Source: Trinickia terrae | GTDB lineage: Bacteria > Pseudomonadota > Gammaproteobacteria > Burkholderiales > Burkholderiaceae | Assembly: GCF_005144415.1 (NCBI RefSeq) | Contig: NZ_SWJE01000001.1 | Span: forward strand, 601,365 to 665,364 | Length of the DNA stretch: 64,000 nt | Direction of reading: 5' to 3' | Shown: in pieces, positions 28,323 to 37,987 of the stretch | Layout: every line of letters begins with the position of its first letter | How positions within the stretch are numbered: position 1 is the stretch's first letter | Position numbers and translations under genes: made by a program | Notes under the pieces: generated by a model | Databases searched by the model: none | Told to the model about the DNA's origin: nothing | What the model saw: only the letters and a program-made list of their open reading frames with translations

Positions 28323-28792
28323 AGAACCTGGACCCGCTCTTGAACGCCGACGTGCTGCACGCGCTGAGCTCGATGGGGCACGGCGACGAGGTGGTCATCT
28401 GCGACGCGAATTTCCCCGCCGATTCCGTTGCGCGCGCAACGGTGCTCGGCAAGCTGCTGCGCCTCGACGGCGCGGATTCGGCGCGCGCCGTGCGCGCGGT
28501 GCTGTCGGTGCTGCCGCTCGATACCTATGTCGACGCGCCTGCGATGCGCATGGAGGTGGTCGGCGAACCCGGCACCATTCCCATCGTGCAGCGCGAGGCG
28601 CAGGCCGAAGTGAATACCGCCGAAGGGCGTGACGTGCCGTTTGCGTCGATCGAGCGCCACGCGTTCTATGCGCGCGCACGCAAAGCCTACTGCGTGATCG
28701 CGACCGGCGAGCTGCGCGGCTACGGCTGCTTCGTCTTCACGAAGGGCGTCATCCTGGCTCCGGACTCGCCCGCGCCGGCCTCGCCACGCTGA
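28316..28792 (+). CDS. RbsD/FucU-family sugar mutarotase
   Basis: A 158-aa RbsD/FucU protein, which interconverts sugar anomers (ribose or fucose type). Signature segments are LKNLDPLLNADVLHALSSMGHGD, then VICDANFPA, and the C-terminal YARARKAYCVIATGE. The Met position is supplied by GTG at 28316, with GGGGAGG five bases upstream. FucU-type spacing is somewhat favoured by FYARARKAY. No sugar kinase or ABC transporter adjoins, so the physiological sugar is open. Confidence 0.85.
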   Translation: MLKNLDPLLNADVLHALSSMGHGDEVVICDANFPADSVARATVLGKLLRLDGADSARAVRAVLSVLPLDTYVDAPAMRMEVVGEPGTIPIVQREAQAEVNTAEGRDVPFASIERHAFYARARKAYCVIATGELRGYGCFVFTKGVILAPDSPAPASPR

Positions 28793-28944
28793 ATGCGCTC
28801 GCGCCGGCGCCACGCGATGCGTTTCCCGCCGCTTGGCGGCCGCGTTGAACTCGCGCGGCGTGCGCAGGTCGATGCAGAACGCGCTTGTCGGGCGTGTCGT
28901 TTTTACAAGCCATTCTTCATTCGATTGATTCCAGGAGCCACCTC

Positions 28945-29379
28945 ATGACGCGTCCCGTCGATTCCGGCGTTATTTTCATTGCGCGCGTCGCGCTTGCGAT
29001 CCTGTTCCTCTGGAGCGGCGTGATGAAACTGCTGGGGTATGCGGGCTTTGTCGGCTATTTGCAAGCGAAGGGCGTGCCGTTCGTACAGGTCGGTGCGCCG
29101 CTCGCCGTGGCAGTCGAAGTGCTGGGCGGCCTGTTCCTGGTGCTCGGCTTCAAGATCCGGCCGCTTGGCATTTTCATGGCGGTCTACTGCATCGTCACCG
29201 CGGTGCTCGGCCACGACTTCTGGAACGTGAGCGATGCGGCCATGCAGCGTGACATGCTGATTCACTTCTGGAAAAACGTGGCGATGGCCGGCGGCTTTCT
29301 GCTGCTGTTCGTGACGGGCGCCGGCGGCCTCAGCATCGACGGCGCGCGCACCCCGCGCGGAGGACGCGGGCTGCGTTGA
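28945..29379 (+). CDS. DoxX-family membrane protein
   Basis: A 144-aa four-helix DoxX-type membrane protein (IFIARVALAILFLWSGVMKL, VEVLGGLFLVLGF, then WKNVAMAGGFLLLFV). The family is associated with redox or quinone-linked stress functions. The ATG at 28945 has AGGAG. A family-A palindrome follows 20 bp after the stop and may end transcription. Confidence 0.88.
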   Translation: MTRPVDSGVIFIARVALAILFLWSGVMKLLGYAGFVGYLQAKGVPFVQVGAPLAVAVEVLGGLFLVLGFKIRPLGIFMAVYCIVTAVLGHDFWNVSDAAMQRDMLIHFWKNVAMAGGFLLLFVTGAGGLSIDGARTPRGGRGLR

Positions 29380-29399
29380 GCCGGGCCGCCCCGCGCCCT

Positions 29400-29426
29400 G
29401 GGCCTGTTGTTAGTGTGAGCAGGCCC
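29400..29426. repeat. palindromic repeat, family A, copy 3
   Basis: GGGCCTG (29400-29406) and CAGGCCC (29420-29426). The whole element differs from copy 2 at only a few positions, including loop bases (TTGTTAGTGTGAG here against TTATTAGCGTGAA). It lies downstream of the DoxX gene. Confidence 0.75.
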
Positions 29427-29480
29427 TAGCACAGCGCTTGCTTGACATCGGGGATCGAGCGCTCTGGACGGAGGGTAGCG

Positions 29481-29753
29481 ATGATTCTGAACTTCGAGCA
29501 CGTGATCGGCGGCGAGAAGATGTCGTTTTGCGCAAGTCTCGGCGAGGGGGAGTCGAAGCATCGCGTGATCATCAGCCGCGAGGATTCGGCGGAGACGCTG
29601 GTGGTCCTCGATGCGTCCGGATTGTTCGGTGCGATCCGCGCCGAAATCGAAGCGCCCGACGTGCTGCTCGCCGACGCGATCCGCAAGACGAAAGACGAAG
29701 GACTGATCGAGCGCGCGCTCGACACGGGCGCGATTCAGAACGCGACGCTCTAA
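29481..29753 (+). CDS. conserved-looking hypothetical protein
   Basis: A 90-aa protein starting at ATG 29481, with GGAGGG five bases upstream. The sequence is well mixed and alternates beta-strand and helix character (ILNFEHVIGG, then HRVIISREDSAETLVVLDA), and the codon bias matches neighbours. No signal peptide or membrane helix. I recognise no family. Confidence 0.65.
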   Translation: MILNFEHVIGGEKMSFCASLGEGESKHRVIISREDSAETLVVLDASGLFGAIRAEIEAPDVLLADAIRKTKDEGLIERALDTGAIQNATL

Positions 29754-29802
29754 GGCTTGTCACTATTCGTATGAAGAGGCCTTGGGCCTCGCCCATCGCA
29801 CG

Positions 29803-31254
29803 CTATTCCCCGCGACCGGACGGCGCCACGGCGGCAGCCGGCCGAACCGGTTCGCGCCGATGCGAGTGCGGATGAATGAAGCAGGCAAGCACACCGCCCG
29901 CCACCAGCAATCCCGCGGCAATGAGCGCCGACACCTGCAAGCCGGACACCACGTGCGAGGCGGCTTCGCTGCTCGCGAGCGCGCCGAACGCCGCGACGCC
30001 GACCGCGCCGCCCGCCTGCCGTGCGGTATTGAGCACAGCCGATGCCGTGCCGGCGCGCTGAGGCTCGACCGACGCGAGGATGGCCGTCGTCATCGCCGGC
30101 ACCGCGAGGCCCATGCCCGACGGGATCAGCAGGAATGGAAACAACAGCGCCAGGGTCGGCGTGGCGGCCTGGGTCGCGCGGAGAAGGGCATAACCGAGCG
30201 CGGCGGTTGCCGCGCCCGCGATCATCGGCACGCGCGGGCCGTAGCGCCCGACCACCCAGCCGCTCGCGACGTTGGAAATCAGAAAGCCGCCTGTCAGCGG
30301 CAGGAACGCGAGACCGGCCTGCAACGGCGTATCGCCATGCACGCGCTGCAGGAAGAGGCTCAGCACGAAGACCATCCCGTAGTAAGCAAAATTGACGCAG
30401 ACCCCGAACAGCACGGCGGCGCTGAACGTGGCATCGCGAAAGAGCGGCAGCGGCAGCATGGGCATGTCGCTCTTCGCCTGCACGGCGAGGAACGCGACGG
30501 TCGCGATCAGTGCGAGCGCGAAGCTTCCGGCAATCAGAGGATGAGCGAAGCCGAGCGGGCGCAATTCGATCACGGCGCCAGTGAAAGCGGTCAGCGCGAC
30601 GATTGCGAGGCACTGGCCCGGCAGGTCGATGCCGCCGGTGCGCGCGTGCGTCGCCAAGCGCGGCCTCGGGGCCGGAGCAGGCACCCAGGCGAACGTGGCC
30701 AGCAGGCCCGCCGCGCAGATCGGCAGATTGACGAGAAAGATGCTGCGCCAGCCAAGCGCCGCGATCAGCAGGCCGCCCGCAATCGGGCCGGCCGCGATCG
30801 ATACCGCGCCCGACGCGGTCCACAGCCCGACCGCGCGCGCCCGCAAGCGCGGATCGTGCCGGCATGCCTGATTGAGCAGCGCGAGCGAGTTCGGCAGCAT
30901 CGCCGCGGCGCTGACGCCTTGCAGGGCGCGCGCGCCGATCAGCGTCGCCACGTTCGGCGCGAGCCCGCAGGCGAGCGAGGCCAGTGCGAAGAGCGCGATG
31001 CCGCCGGCGAACAGGCGCCGCGCGCCGAAGCGGTCGCCGAGCACGCCGCCCGAGAGCATCAGCACGGCGAACGCGAGCGTATAGGCATCGACGATCCATT
31101 GCAGTTTCGCGACGTCGGCGTGCAGGTCCGAGCCGATGCGCGGCAGGGCGATGTTGACGATCGTGACGTCGAGCTGCGTCACGACGAAGGCGACGCTCAC
31201 GGTCGCGAGGATGCGGGCGATCGTGGGCGTGAAGATGGGCTGAGTCGTTTCCAT
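29803..31254 (-). CDS. DHA2-family MFS drug efflux transporter
   Basis: A 483-aa major-facilitator protein with 14 predicted helices, EmrB/QacA type. Motif C-like GAVSIAAGPIAGGLL is near residue 150, and the N-terminal segment FVVTQLDVTIVNIALP is typical of DHA2 pumps. The start ATG at 31254 gives the usual length; the frame continues upstream without coding character. Substrate unknown. Confidence 0.88.
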   Translation of the reverse strand: METTQPIFTPTIARILATVSVAFVVTQLDVTIVNIALPRIGSDLHADVAKLQWIVDAYTLAFAVLMLSGGVLGDRFGARRLFAGGIALFALASLACGLAPNVATLIGARALQGVSAAAMLPNSLALLNQACRHDPRLRARAVGLWTASGAVSIAAGPIAGGLLIAALGWRSIFLVNLPICAAGLLATFAWVPAPAPRPRLATHARTGGIDLPGQCLAIVALTAFTGAVIELRPLGFAHPLIAGSFALALIATVAFLAVQAKSDMPMLPLPLFRDATFSAAVLFGVCVNFAYYGMVFVLSLFLQRVHGDTPLQAGLAFLPLTGGFLISNVASGWVVGRYGPRVPMIAGAATAALGYALLRATQAATPTLALLFPFLLIPSGMGLAVPAMTTAILASVEPQRAGTASAVLNTARQAGGAVGVAAFGALASSEAASHVVSGLQVSALIAAGLLVAGGVLACFIHPHSHRREPVRPAAAVAPSGRGE

Positions 31255-31540
31255 GGGATTGGGCGCAGAAGGAATGAACCCATCGTAAGGCTCGCGCACG
31301 TGTCGACGTTTCGGGCTCGCCTGAATTGTCGATGCCGCATCGTTCGCCTGCGGCTGAATGGAACATAGGACGCTCGCAGCATCACATATGCCCATGGCGA
31401 TCGATATCCGCTTCTTGCGCTGACAGTGGTGTTACGCTGGCCTCCGGCGCTTGCCGGGACCTGCGCCGGCGCGACCTTGCAAGCGCACGCGTCGCGCTTG
31501 CATCGTGCATGGATCGAATAGACAGACAGGGACCACAACG

Positions 31541-32242
31541 ATGAACGAACTACCGCGTCTTTTGCCCACGGCGGCGTCCGATGAAAACTTCGGCGGCGTC
31601 ACCTATCACATCGGCGGCGAGCTGGTGCCGGTGTTGTCGGTCGACGTATCGAGGCAGCCCGTGTACTTCGAGCACCACATCCTGCTATGGAAGCATTCGA
31701 ATGTCCGGATCGGCATCAAGGCCGTCAAGGGGGCGGTCAAGCGGATGCTCGCGGGCATGCAGGTGTTCGTCACCGAAGCGAGCGGCGACGGCATCATCGC
31801 CTTCAGCCGCGACGGCGCCGGCCACGTGGTGCCGATTCACCTGCGCGCGGGCGAGGAGCTGCACGTGCGCGAGCATCAGTTCCTCGCCGCGACGTCCAAT
31901 ATCGAGTACACGTACGAGCGGATTCGCGGCATCGTGAACATGCTGTTCGGCCAGACGGGCTTCTTCGTCGACAAGTTTCACGGCCACGGCGGCGACGGCG
32001 TGCTCTGGCTGCACGGCTACGGCAACGTCTTCGAGAAGACGCTCGAGCCGGGCGAGACGATCGACGTCGAGCCCGGCGGCTGGCTCTACAAGGACCCGCA
32101 GGTCAAGATGGAGACCGTCATCGACCGGCTGACGAGCGGCATGTTCGGCGCCGGTTTCAACTTCACGGTGAATCGTTTCACCGGCCCTGGGCGGGTGGGG
32201 ATTCAGTCAATGTATGTGAACAACGCGACGAGCGATCGATAG
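31541..32242 (+). CDS. AIM24-family protein
   Basis: A 233-aa AIM24/TIGR00266 protein. The family is a TRAP-like beta-sandwich with segments such as HHILLWKHSNVRIGIKAVKG, LWLHGYGNVFEKTLEPGE and GWLYKDPQV. Its function in bacteria is unproven. The start ATG at 31541 follows AGGGAC. No clear operon partner; the next gene is convergent. Confidence 0.88.
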   Translation: MNELPRLLPTAASDENFGGVTYHIGGELVPVLSVDVSRQPVYFEHHILLWKHSNVRIGIKAVKGAVKRMLAGMQVFVTEASGDGIIAFSRDGAGHVVPIHLRAGEELHVREHQFLAATSNIEYTYERIRGIVNMLFGQTGFFVDKFHGHGGDGVLWLHGYGNVFEKTLEPGETIDVEPGGWLYKDPQVKMETVIDRLTSGMFGAGFNFTVNRFTGPGRVGIQSMYVNNATSDR

Positions 32243-32293
32243 CGAAGGGCGGGGAGGCGGCACGCGCGGGCACACGTACCGCAGCGGCATGAT

Positions 32294-33199
32294 TCAGAGC
32301 GAAGGCAGCGCCGGCCGCGTTTCGATCGCGTGCCGGATCAGCGTCTCCACGGCCTTGCGCTCAACGCCCTCGAGCGGCAGCCGCGGCAGGCGCACCGGCT
32401 CCGTGCCGAGGCCGACGATCGCCTCGGCGAGCTTGATGTTCTGCACGAGCTTGGCCGAGACATCGAGCGCCAGGAGCGGCGCGAACCAGCGGTAGATCTT
32501 GCGCGCTTCCTCAAGCCGCCCCGCCTTGACGAGCTTGTAGATCGCGACCGTCTCGCGCGGGAACGCGCAGACGAGCCCCGCCACCCAGCCGTGCGCGCCC
32601 ATCAGCAGCGCTTCCATCGCGAGGTTGTCGACACCGCAGAAGATCGCATAGCGGTCGCCGACCGCGTTGATGAGGTCGGTGACGCGCCGCACGTCGCCGC
32701 ACGACTCCTTGATCGCGACGATTTTCTTTTCGTCGGCGATCTCCGCGAACATGTCGGGCGTCATGTCGACGCCGTAGGCGAGCGGATTGTTGTAGATCAT
32801 CAGCGGCAGCGGGCTGGCGTTCGCCACCGTGCGGAAGTGATGCAGCGTCTCGCGCCGGTCCGACAGATAGCGCAAGCCCGGCAGCACCATGTAGCCCGAC
32901 GCGCCGCGCTGTGCGCCGCGCTCGACCTGGCGGCAGCCGTCGAGCGTGCTGTTCTCGGCGACCGTCAGCAGCACCGGCACCCGGCCGTGCGACGCATCGA
33001 CGGCGAGGTCGAGCACTTCGAGCTTTTCGTCGAGCGAGAGTGTCGAGGCCTCGCCGAGCGAGCCGCACACGATGATGCCGTCCACGCCGGCCTCGATCTG
33101 TGCCTCGATGTTCTTCTTCGTCCACGCATGGTCTATGCTGAAATCCGCGTGGAACTTGGTCGTGACCGCGGGTAGTACGCCTTCCCAGATATGTGCCAT
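32294..33199 (-). CDS. lhpC: 1-pyrroline-4-hydroxy-2-carboxylate deaminase (DapA family)
   Basis: A 301-aa class I aldolase-fold protein of the DapA/NAL superfamily. The Schiff-base lysine is Lys164 in IVAIKESCGDV and the conserved tyrosine is Tyr136 in LMIYNNP. Beside a hydroxyproline epimerase and dehydrogenase set, the best reading is the deaminase that converts pyrroline-4-hydroxy-2-carboxylate to 2-oxoglutarate semialdehyde. It is divergent from the epimerase gene. The semialdehyde dehydrogenase that should follow is not in the window. Confidence 0.85.
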   Translation of the reverse strand: MAHIWEGVLPAVTTKFHADFSIDHAWTKKNIEAQIEAGVDGIIVCGSLGEASTLSLDEKLEVLDLAVDASHGRVPVLLTVAENSTLDGCRQVERGAQRGASGYMVLPGLRYLSDRRETLHHFRTVANASPLPLMIYNNPLAYGVDMTPDMFAEIADEKKIVAIKESCGDVRRVTDLINAVGDRYAIFCGVDNLAMEALLMGAHGWVAGLVCAFPRETVAIYKLVKAGRLEEARKIYRWFAPLLALDVSAKLVQNIKLAEAIVGLGTEPVRLPRLPLEGVERKAVETLIRHAIETRPALPSL

Positions 33200-33219
33200 T
33201 TCATGTCTCCTTTGTCGAA

Positions 33220-33247
33220 CAGAGCCAGCGCTTCAGCGCTTACTCTG
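33220..33247. repeat. palindromic repeat, family B, copy 1
   Basis: CAGAGCCAGCGCT (33220-33232) and AGCGCTTACTCTG (33235-33247) form an imperfect 13-bp inverted repeat with two mismatches, followed by a CCCATG. A closely related element with the same right arm and CCCATG lies at 47585-47617. It sits in the lhpC/lhpA divergent region. Confidence 0.7.
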
Positions 33248-33446
33248 ATCCCATGCAGAGCAAGCCAGGCCGATAAACGATTGAATCGCAGTGTAAGCAT
33301 CGAAAATCGTGCCGTCTTGCGCCAATCGCGCGTGCCGGGTGACGATTTCGGCATAGCCGCGTGCGTCGGGATTTGTGCTGAAATCGTCATGCCGGGCGCG
33401 CAACGCCGCCAAGACGGCAGGCCGGCGCGTTCCTAACATGAGTCCC

Positions 33447-34394
33447 ATGAAAACTGTCGACATCATCGATTCGCACACGGGCGGCGAGCCTACCCGCCTC
33501 GTCGTGTCCGGCGGCCCGGATCTCGGCCGCGGCCCGCTCGCCGAGCGGCTTGCCATCCTGCGTGAGCGTCACGACGCCTGGCGCGCGGGCATCGTGACCG
33601 AGCCGCGCGGCTCCGACGTCATCGTCGGCGCGCTGCTCTGCGAGCCGCACGATCCTTCCTGTGCCGCGGGCGTCATCTACTTCAACAATGTAGGCTACCT
33701 CGGCATGTGCGGGCACGGCACCATCGGCCTCGTCGTTTCGCTTGCGCACATGGGGCGGATCGCGCCCGGCCGCCACCGGATCGAGACGCCGGTCGGCATC
33801 GTCGAGGCGACGCTCAACGGCGATCGCAGCGTGTCGGTGCAGAACGTTCCCGCGTATCGCTACCGGCAAGCCGTGACGGTCGAGGTGCCGGGGCATGGGT
33901 CGTTGACCGGCGATATCGCCTGGGGCGGCAATTGGTTCTTTCTCGTCTCCGAGCATGGACGCACGCTGGCGCCGGCGAATATCGCGGAATTGACCGCATT
34001 CACGTCGACGGTGCGCGACGCATTGATCTCGCAGCGCATCACGGGTGCGGATGGCGCATTGATCGACCATATCGAACTGTTCGGCCCCGGCTCGCGAGCC
34101 GGCGTCGACAGCCGCAGCTTCGTGCTGTGCCCCGGCAATGCATACGACCGCTCGCCGTGCGGCACCGGCACGAGCGCAAAGCTCGCCTGTCTCGCGGCGG
34201 ACGGCAAGCTCGCCTCGGGCGAGGCGTGGCGGCAGGAGAGCATCATCGGCAGCGTGTTCGAAGCGCGCTATGCCGAGGGCGAACGCGCCGGCACGATCGT
34301 GCCGACCATCACCGGACACGCGCACATCATGGCGGAAGGGCGCTTGTGCTTCGATGCGCAAGATCCGTTCGCCTGGGGCATTCCCAGCGCATGA
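33447..34394 (+). CDS. lhpA: 4-hydroxyproline 2-epimerase
   Basis: A 315-aa proline racemase-superfamily enzyme. Both catalytic cysteines are present: Cys88 in MCGHGT and Cys238 in CGTGTS. This supports a two-base epimerase rather than a dehydratase, converting trans-4-hydroxy-L-proline to cis-4-hydroxy-D-proline. An in-frame ATG at 33438 is a possible earlier start; neither has a strong ribosome site. It overlaps the next gene by four bases (ATGA), showing translational coupling. Confidence 0.92.
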   Translation: MKTVDIIDSHTGGEPTRLVVSGGPDLGRGPLAERLAILRERHDAWRAGIVTEPRGSDVIVGALLCEPHDPSCAAGVIYFNNVGYLGMCGHGTIGLVVSLAHMGRIAPGRHRIETPVGIVEATLNGDRSVSVQNVPAYRYRQAVTVEVPGHGSLTGDIAWGGNWFFLVSEHGRTLAPANIAELTAFTSTVRDALISQRITGADGALIDHIELFGPGSRAGVDSRSFVLCPGNAYDRSPCGTGTSAKLACLAADGKLASGEAWRQESIIGSVFEARYAEGERAGTIVPTITGHAHIMAEGRLCFDAQDPFAWGIPSA

Positions 34395-35530
34395 CGGCCG
34401 ATGTCGTGATCGTCGGCGCGGGGATCGTCGGCGCGGCCTGCGCGGCGGAGCTGGCCGCGCGCGGCATGACGGTGGATGTGCTCGACGCGGGCGGCATCGG
34501 CGGCGGCGCGACGGCCGCCGGCATGGGCCATCTGGTCGTGATGAACGATTCCCCTGCGGAGCTGGCGCTCTCGCGCTACTCGCGCGACTTGTGGCTCGAG
34601 CTTGCGCCGAGGCTGCGTGCTCGCGACGCGTTTTCGCGCTGCGGCACGCTCTGGGTCGCTGCCGATGACGAGGAATTCGAGGCCGCGCGCGCGATGCATG
34701 CCACGTTCTCGGCGCAGCAGGTTGCCGCTCAGTTGATCGATGCCGGCGAACTGCGGCGTTGCGAGCCGGCACTTGCGCCGGCGCTCGCCGGGGGATTGCT
34801 TGTCGAGCACGACAGCATCGTCTACGCGCCCGCTGCAGCCGTTTGGTTGCTCACGCAATCGTCCGGCGCGCAGCGGATTCACGTGCATCCTGCGCACGAC
34901 GTTGTAGCCGTCGAGGCCACTCACGCGACGCTGGCCGACGGCAGGCGCATGAACGCCGCGCATATCGTGGTTGCGAACGGCATGGGCGCGCGGCGTCTCG
35001 TGCCTGCGTTGCCGATGCGGCCTAAAAAAGGACATTTGCTGATTACGGATCGCTATCCCGGGATCATTCGGCATCAGCTGCTCGAACTCGGCTACATCAA
35101 GAGCGCGCACCATGCGGCGGGCATTTCGGTCGCGTTCAATGCGCAACCGCGCCCAACCGGGCAACTCTTGATCGGCTCCTCGCGCCAGTTCGATACGATC
35201 GATCCCGCAGTCGACATGCCCGTGCTTGCCCGCATGCTCAAGCGTGCGGCGCGCTATCTGCCGATGCTGCCGGAACTGCACGGTCTGCGCGCCTGGACCG
35301 GTTTTCGCGCGGCGACGCCGGACGGCCTGCCGCTCATCGGCCCGGCCGGCGCGGCGGCGCCGGGCGTATGGCTCGCGACGGGGCACGAGGGCCTCGGCGT
35401 GACGACCTCGCTCGCGACGGCCAAGCTGCTTGCGGCCCAATTGACCGGGACGCAGGCTGCGATTCCGCTCGAACCTTATCTGCCGGAGCGCTTTTCCATC
35501 GGGTCGGTTTCGGGGGCGTGCCATGCGTGA
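34391..35530 (+). CDS. lhpB: D-hydroxyproline dehydrogenase, FAD oxidase subunit
   Basis: A 379-aa DAO-family flavoprotein. The N-terminal dinucleotide motif is [18 protein letters not shown], and a C-terminal FAD segment reads PDGLPLIGP followed by [10 protein letters not shown]. It is the catalytic subunit that oxidises cis-4-hydroxy-D-proline to pyrroline-4-hydroxy-2-carboxylate. It overlaps both neighbours, which encode the ferredoxin-like and second flavoprotein subunits of the complex. Confidence 0.9.
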   Translation: MTADVVIVGAGIVGAACAAELAARGMTVDVLDAGGIGGGATAAGMGHLVVMNDSPAELALSRYSRDLWLELAPRLRARDAFSRCGTLWVAADDEEFEAARAMHATFSAQQVAAQLIDAGELRRCEPALAPALAGGLLVEHDSIVYAPAAAVWLLTQSSGAQRIHVHPAHDVVAVEATHATLADGRRMNAAHIVVANGMGARRLVPALPMRPKKGHLLITDRYPGIIRHQLLELGYIKSAHHAAGISVAFNAQPRPTGQLLIGSSRQFDTIDPAVDMPVLARMLKRAARYLPMLPELHGLRAWTGFRAATPDGLPLIGPAGAAAPGVWLATGHEGLGVTTSLATAKLLAAQLTGTQAAIPLEPYLPERFSIGSVSGACHA

Positions 35531-35789
35531 GGCGAATCGCGAACCCGTCAGCGTGACCGTCGACGGACACCCGTTGCAGGTGCCGGAATATGCGACGGTG
35601 GCGGCGGCGCTCGTCCTCGCGGGCGGCATCCGCGGCACGCGTCTCTCGGCGAACGGCGAGCCGCGCACTATGGTTTGTGGCATGGGCGTGTGCCAGGAGT
35701 GCCGGGTGACGGTCGACGGCCGCGCCCACGTGCTTGCGTGCCAGACCGTTTGCCGCGACGGCATGACGATCGAGACAGGGGCCGTGTGA
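35523..35789 (+). CDS. D-hydroxyproline dehydrogenase, 2Fe-2S subunit
   Basis: An 88-aa (2Fe-2S)-binding protein of the SoxA/HcnA type. Cysteines occur in VCGMGVCQEC and later in LACQTVC, the usual plant-ferredoxin-like pattern. It carries electrons between the flavoprotein subunits. It overlaps the upstream gene by eight bases, and its TGA overlaps the downstream ATG. Confidence 0.9.
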   Translation: MREANREPVSVTVDGHPLQVPEYATVAAALVLAGGIRGTRLSANGEPRTMVCGMGVCQECRVTVDGRAHVLACQTVCRDGMTIETGAV

Positions 35790-37126
35790 TGGCCATCGGC
35801 TATGACATCGTGATCGCCGGCGCGGGGCCGGCGGGGTTGAGCGCGGCGCTCGCGGCGGCGGCTGGCGGCGCACGGATCGCGGTGCTCGACGACAACCCGC
35901 GGGCCGGCGGCCAGGTCTGGCGGCAGGGGCCGGGGCGGCGCGCGGCGCGTCCGCTTGCCGATGCGCTTGCAGCGTTGCGTGCTTTTCCGCACGTGACGAT
36001 TTACAACTCGACGCGCGTGATCGCAGCGTTGCCTGGGCGCGCTTTGTTGATCGAGACGCCGGACAAGGGCGGCGTCACGCTGGCTTTCGATCGCCTCGTC
36101 ATCGCGACCGGCGCGCGCGAGCGCCTGTTGCCGTTTTCGGGCTGGACGCTGCCCGGCGTGACCGGCGCGGGCGGCTTGCAGGCGCTGATCAAGGGCGGCG
36201 TGGCGGTGCGCGGCGAACGCATCGTGATCGCGGGCAGCGGGCCGTTGCTGATGGCGACGCTCGCTACCGCGCGCGAGGCCGGCGCACAGGTGATCGCGGT
36301 TGTCGAGCAGGCGAGTGCGGCGGCGGTTGCGCGTTTCGGCATGGCGCTTGCCGCGACGCCCGGGAAGCTGTGGCAGGCTGCGCGTTTGACGCGAGGTTTT
36401 GCCGGTCTGCGCTATTGGACCGGCGGCGTCGTGCGCGAAGTGCGCGGCACAGGGCGCGTCGAGGCGGTCGTGATCCGGCGCGGCACGCACGATGTGACGC
36501 TTGATTGCGAGCGCGTAGCCTGCGGCTACGGCCTGCTTCCGAACGTGACGCTCGCTCACGCGCTCGGCTGCGAGCTGGCGGATGGAGCGATTGTGGTCGA
36601 CGACATGCAGCGTACGTCGGTCGACGGAATCTTTGCGGCGGGCGAATGCACGGGCGTCGGCGGGATGGAGCTGGCGCGCGCAGAAGGCGAGATTGCAGGG
36701 CTCGCCGCGAGCGGTGCGCGGATTCCATCCGCACTGTTGCGCACGCGCACCCGCTGGGCACGCTTCGCCGGCCGTGTGGAAACGGCCTTCGCGCTCTCGG
36801 CTGCCGCCTGCGAGCGGCCGAGCGCCGACACGCTCCTGTGCCGCTGTGAGGACGTGACGTTCGGCGAGGTCGCGGCCCACGCGAGCTGGCGCGACGCGAA
36901 GCTGCACACGCGCTGCGGCATGGGCGCGTGCCAGGGACGCACGTGCGGCGCGGCGGCGCACATGTACTTCGGCGGGGCCACCAATGGCGGGGCCACCAAT
37001 GGCGGGGCCACCAATGGCGGGGCCGCTTGCGGCTGGGATGCGCCGCCGCCGCGTCCGCCGTTCAGTCCCGCGAAGATCGCCACGCTGATGGCAGCCGCTC
37101 CGGATGACGACCCCGCAGCCCTATAA
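35789..37126 (+). CDS. D-hydroxyproline dehydrogenase, second flavoprotein subunit
   Basis: A 445-aa pyridine nucleotide-disulfide oxidoreductase-like subunit (HcnB/SoxA-alpha type). The FAD motif is VIAGAGPAGLSAALAAA and a second dinucleotide motif is VIAGSGPLLMATLA. The C-terminal BFD-like Fe-S cysteine region has LCRCEDVTF and RCGMGACQGRTCG. Just after these cysteines lies an in-frame run of 15-bp repeats encoding GGATN three times. The ATG overlaps the preceding stop (TGATG). Confidence 0.9.
   Translation: MAIGYDIVIAGAGPAGLSAALAAAAGGARIAVLDDNPRAGGQVWRQGPGRRAARPLADALAALRAFPHVTIYNSTRVIAALPGRALLIETPDKGGVTLAFDRLVIATGARERLLPFSGWTLPGVTGAGGLQALIKGGVAVRGERIVIAGSGPLLMATLATAREAGAQVIAVVEQASAAAVARFGMALAATPGKLWQAARLTRGFAGLRYWTGGVVREVRGTGRVEAVVIRRGTHDVTLDCERVACGYGLLPNVTLAHALGCELADGAIVVDDMQRTSVDGIFAAGECTGVGGMELARAEGEIAGLAASGARIPSALLRTRTRWARFAGRVETAFALSAAACERPSADTLLCRCEDVTFGEVAAHASWRDAKLHTRCGMGACQGRTCGAAAHMYFGGATNGGATNGGATNGGAACGWDAPPPRPPFSPAKIATLMAAAPDDDPAAL
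36971..37024 (+). repeat. in-frame 15-bp tandem repeat within the dehydrogenase gene
   Basis: GGCGGGGCCACCAAT is repeated three times exactly (36971-36985, 36986-37000, 37001-37015), followed by a partial copy to 37024. Each unit adds Gly-Gly-Ala-Thr-Asn without shifting the frame. Perfect identity suggests recent slippage. Confidence 0.95.
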
Positions 37127-37180
37127 TCGATCGCACCTTCACAGCGCAGCGGTTGCGCTGCGCCACCCGGCCACTCGACC

Positions 37181-37969
37181 ATGAACACGCAGGCTTTCGC
37201 GCCGAACGTCTCCCTCGACCTGCCGCCCGCGCCCGCGGCGGCCACGCTTGCCGGCATGCTTGCGCATTACGCGATGCTCGAGCCCGTGTTCGACGCGCTG
37301 CCCGACGTGGTGTTCTTCGTGAAGGACCGCGAGGCGCGCTACGTGCTCGTGAACCGCACGCTGGCGCGGCGCTGTGGCTGCAAGGAGAAAAGCGAGCTGC
37401 TCGGCAAGACCGCGGAAGACGTTTTCCCGCGCCGCTTCGGCAGCGTCTACACGGCGCAGGACCAGGCGATCATCGGCGCGGGCAATCCGATGCTCGACCA
37501 GCTCGAGCTGCATCTCTACCCCGGCCGCCAGCCCGGCTGGTGCCTGACGACCAAGGTGCCGCTGCGCGGCGAGTCGGGCGGCATCGTGGGACTTTCCGGC
37601 ATCTCGCGCGATCTCAAGGCCGACGAAGGCACGCATCCGGCCTATAGCCGCCTGGCGGCGGTCGTGCAATACATCCAGGACAACTACGTGCAGCCGCTGA
37701 ACTTGAAGCAGCTTGCGGAGATGGCGGATATGTCGGTGGCTCAGCTTGAGCGCTACTTTCACAAGGTGTTTCACCTGACGCCGCGCCAGGTGCTGCTCAA
37801 GACCCGGCTCGATGCGGCCACGGCGCTGCTCGTCTCGAACGACAAGGTGACCGACGTCGCCGCGCTCTGCGGCTATACCGACCACAGTGCGTTTACGCGG
37901 CAGTTCAAGGCGACGGTAGGCGTCACGCCGACCGAGTATCGGATGCTGCTGAACGGCGCGCCGCGCTGA
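37181..37969 (+). CDS. PAS-AraC regulator of the hydroxyproline cluster
   Basis: A 262-aa regulator with a PAS-type sensor (about residues 30-145, FDALPDVVFFVKDREARYVLVN) and a C-terminal AraC-type double HTH (about 160-258, PLNLKQLAEMADMSVAQLERYFHK). It starts 54 bp after the dehydrogenase operon in the same direction. Its position suggests it senses hydroxyproline or an intermediate and activates the cluster; this is inferred. Confidence 0.88.
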   Translation: MNTQAFAPNVSLDLPPAPAAATLAGMLAHYAMLEPVFDALPDVVFFVKDREARYVLVNRTLARRCGCKEKSELLGKTAEDVFPRRFGSVYTAQDQAIIGAGNPMLDQLELHLYPGRQPGWCLTTKVPLRGESGGIVGLSGISRDLKADEGTHPAYSRLAAVVQYIQDNYVQPLNLKQLAEMADMSVAQLERYFHKVFHLTPRQVLLKTRLDAATALLVSNDKVTDVAALCGYTDHSAFTRQFKATVGVTPTEYRMLLNGAPR

Positions 37970-37987
37970 AGGCGCTTCTCCCGCGTT

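Noticed and set aside
28790-28900. Minus-strand segment CIDLRTPREFNAAAK resembling a rhodanese start
   Set aside because: Only about 15 residues match loosely, with no continuation; could be chance.
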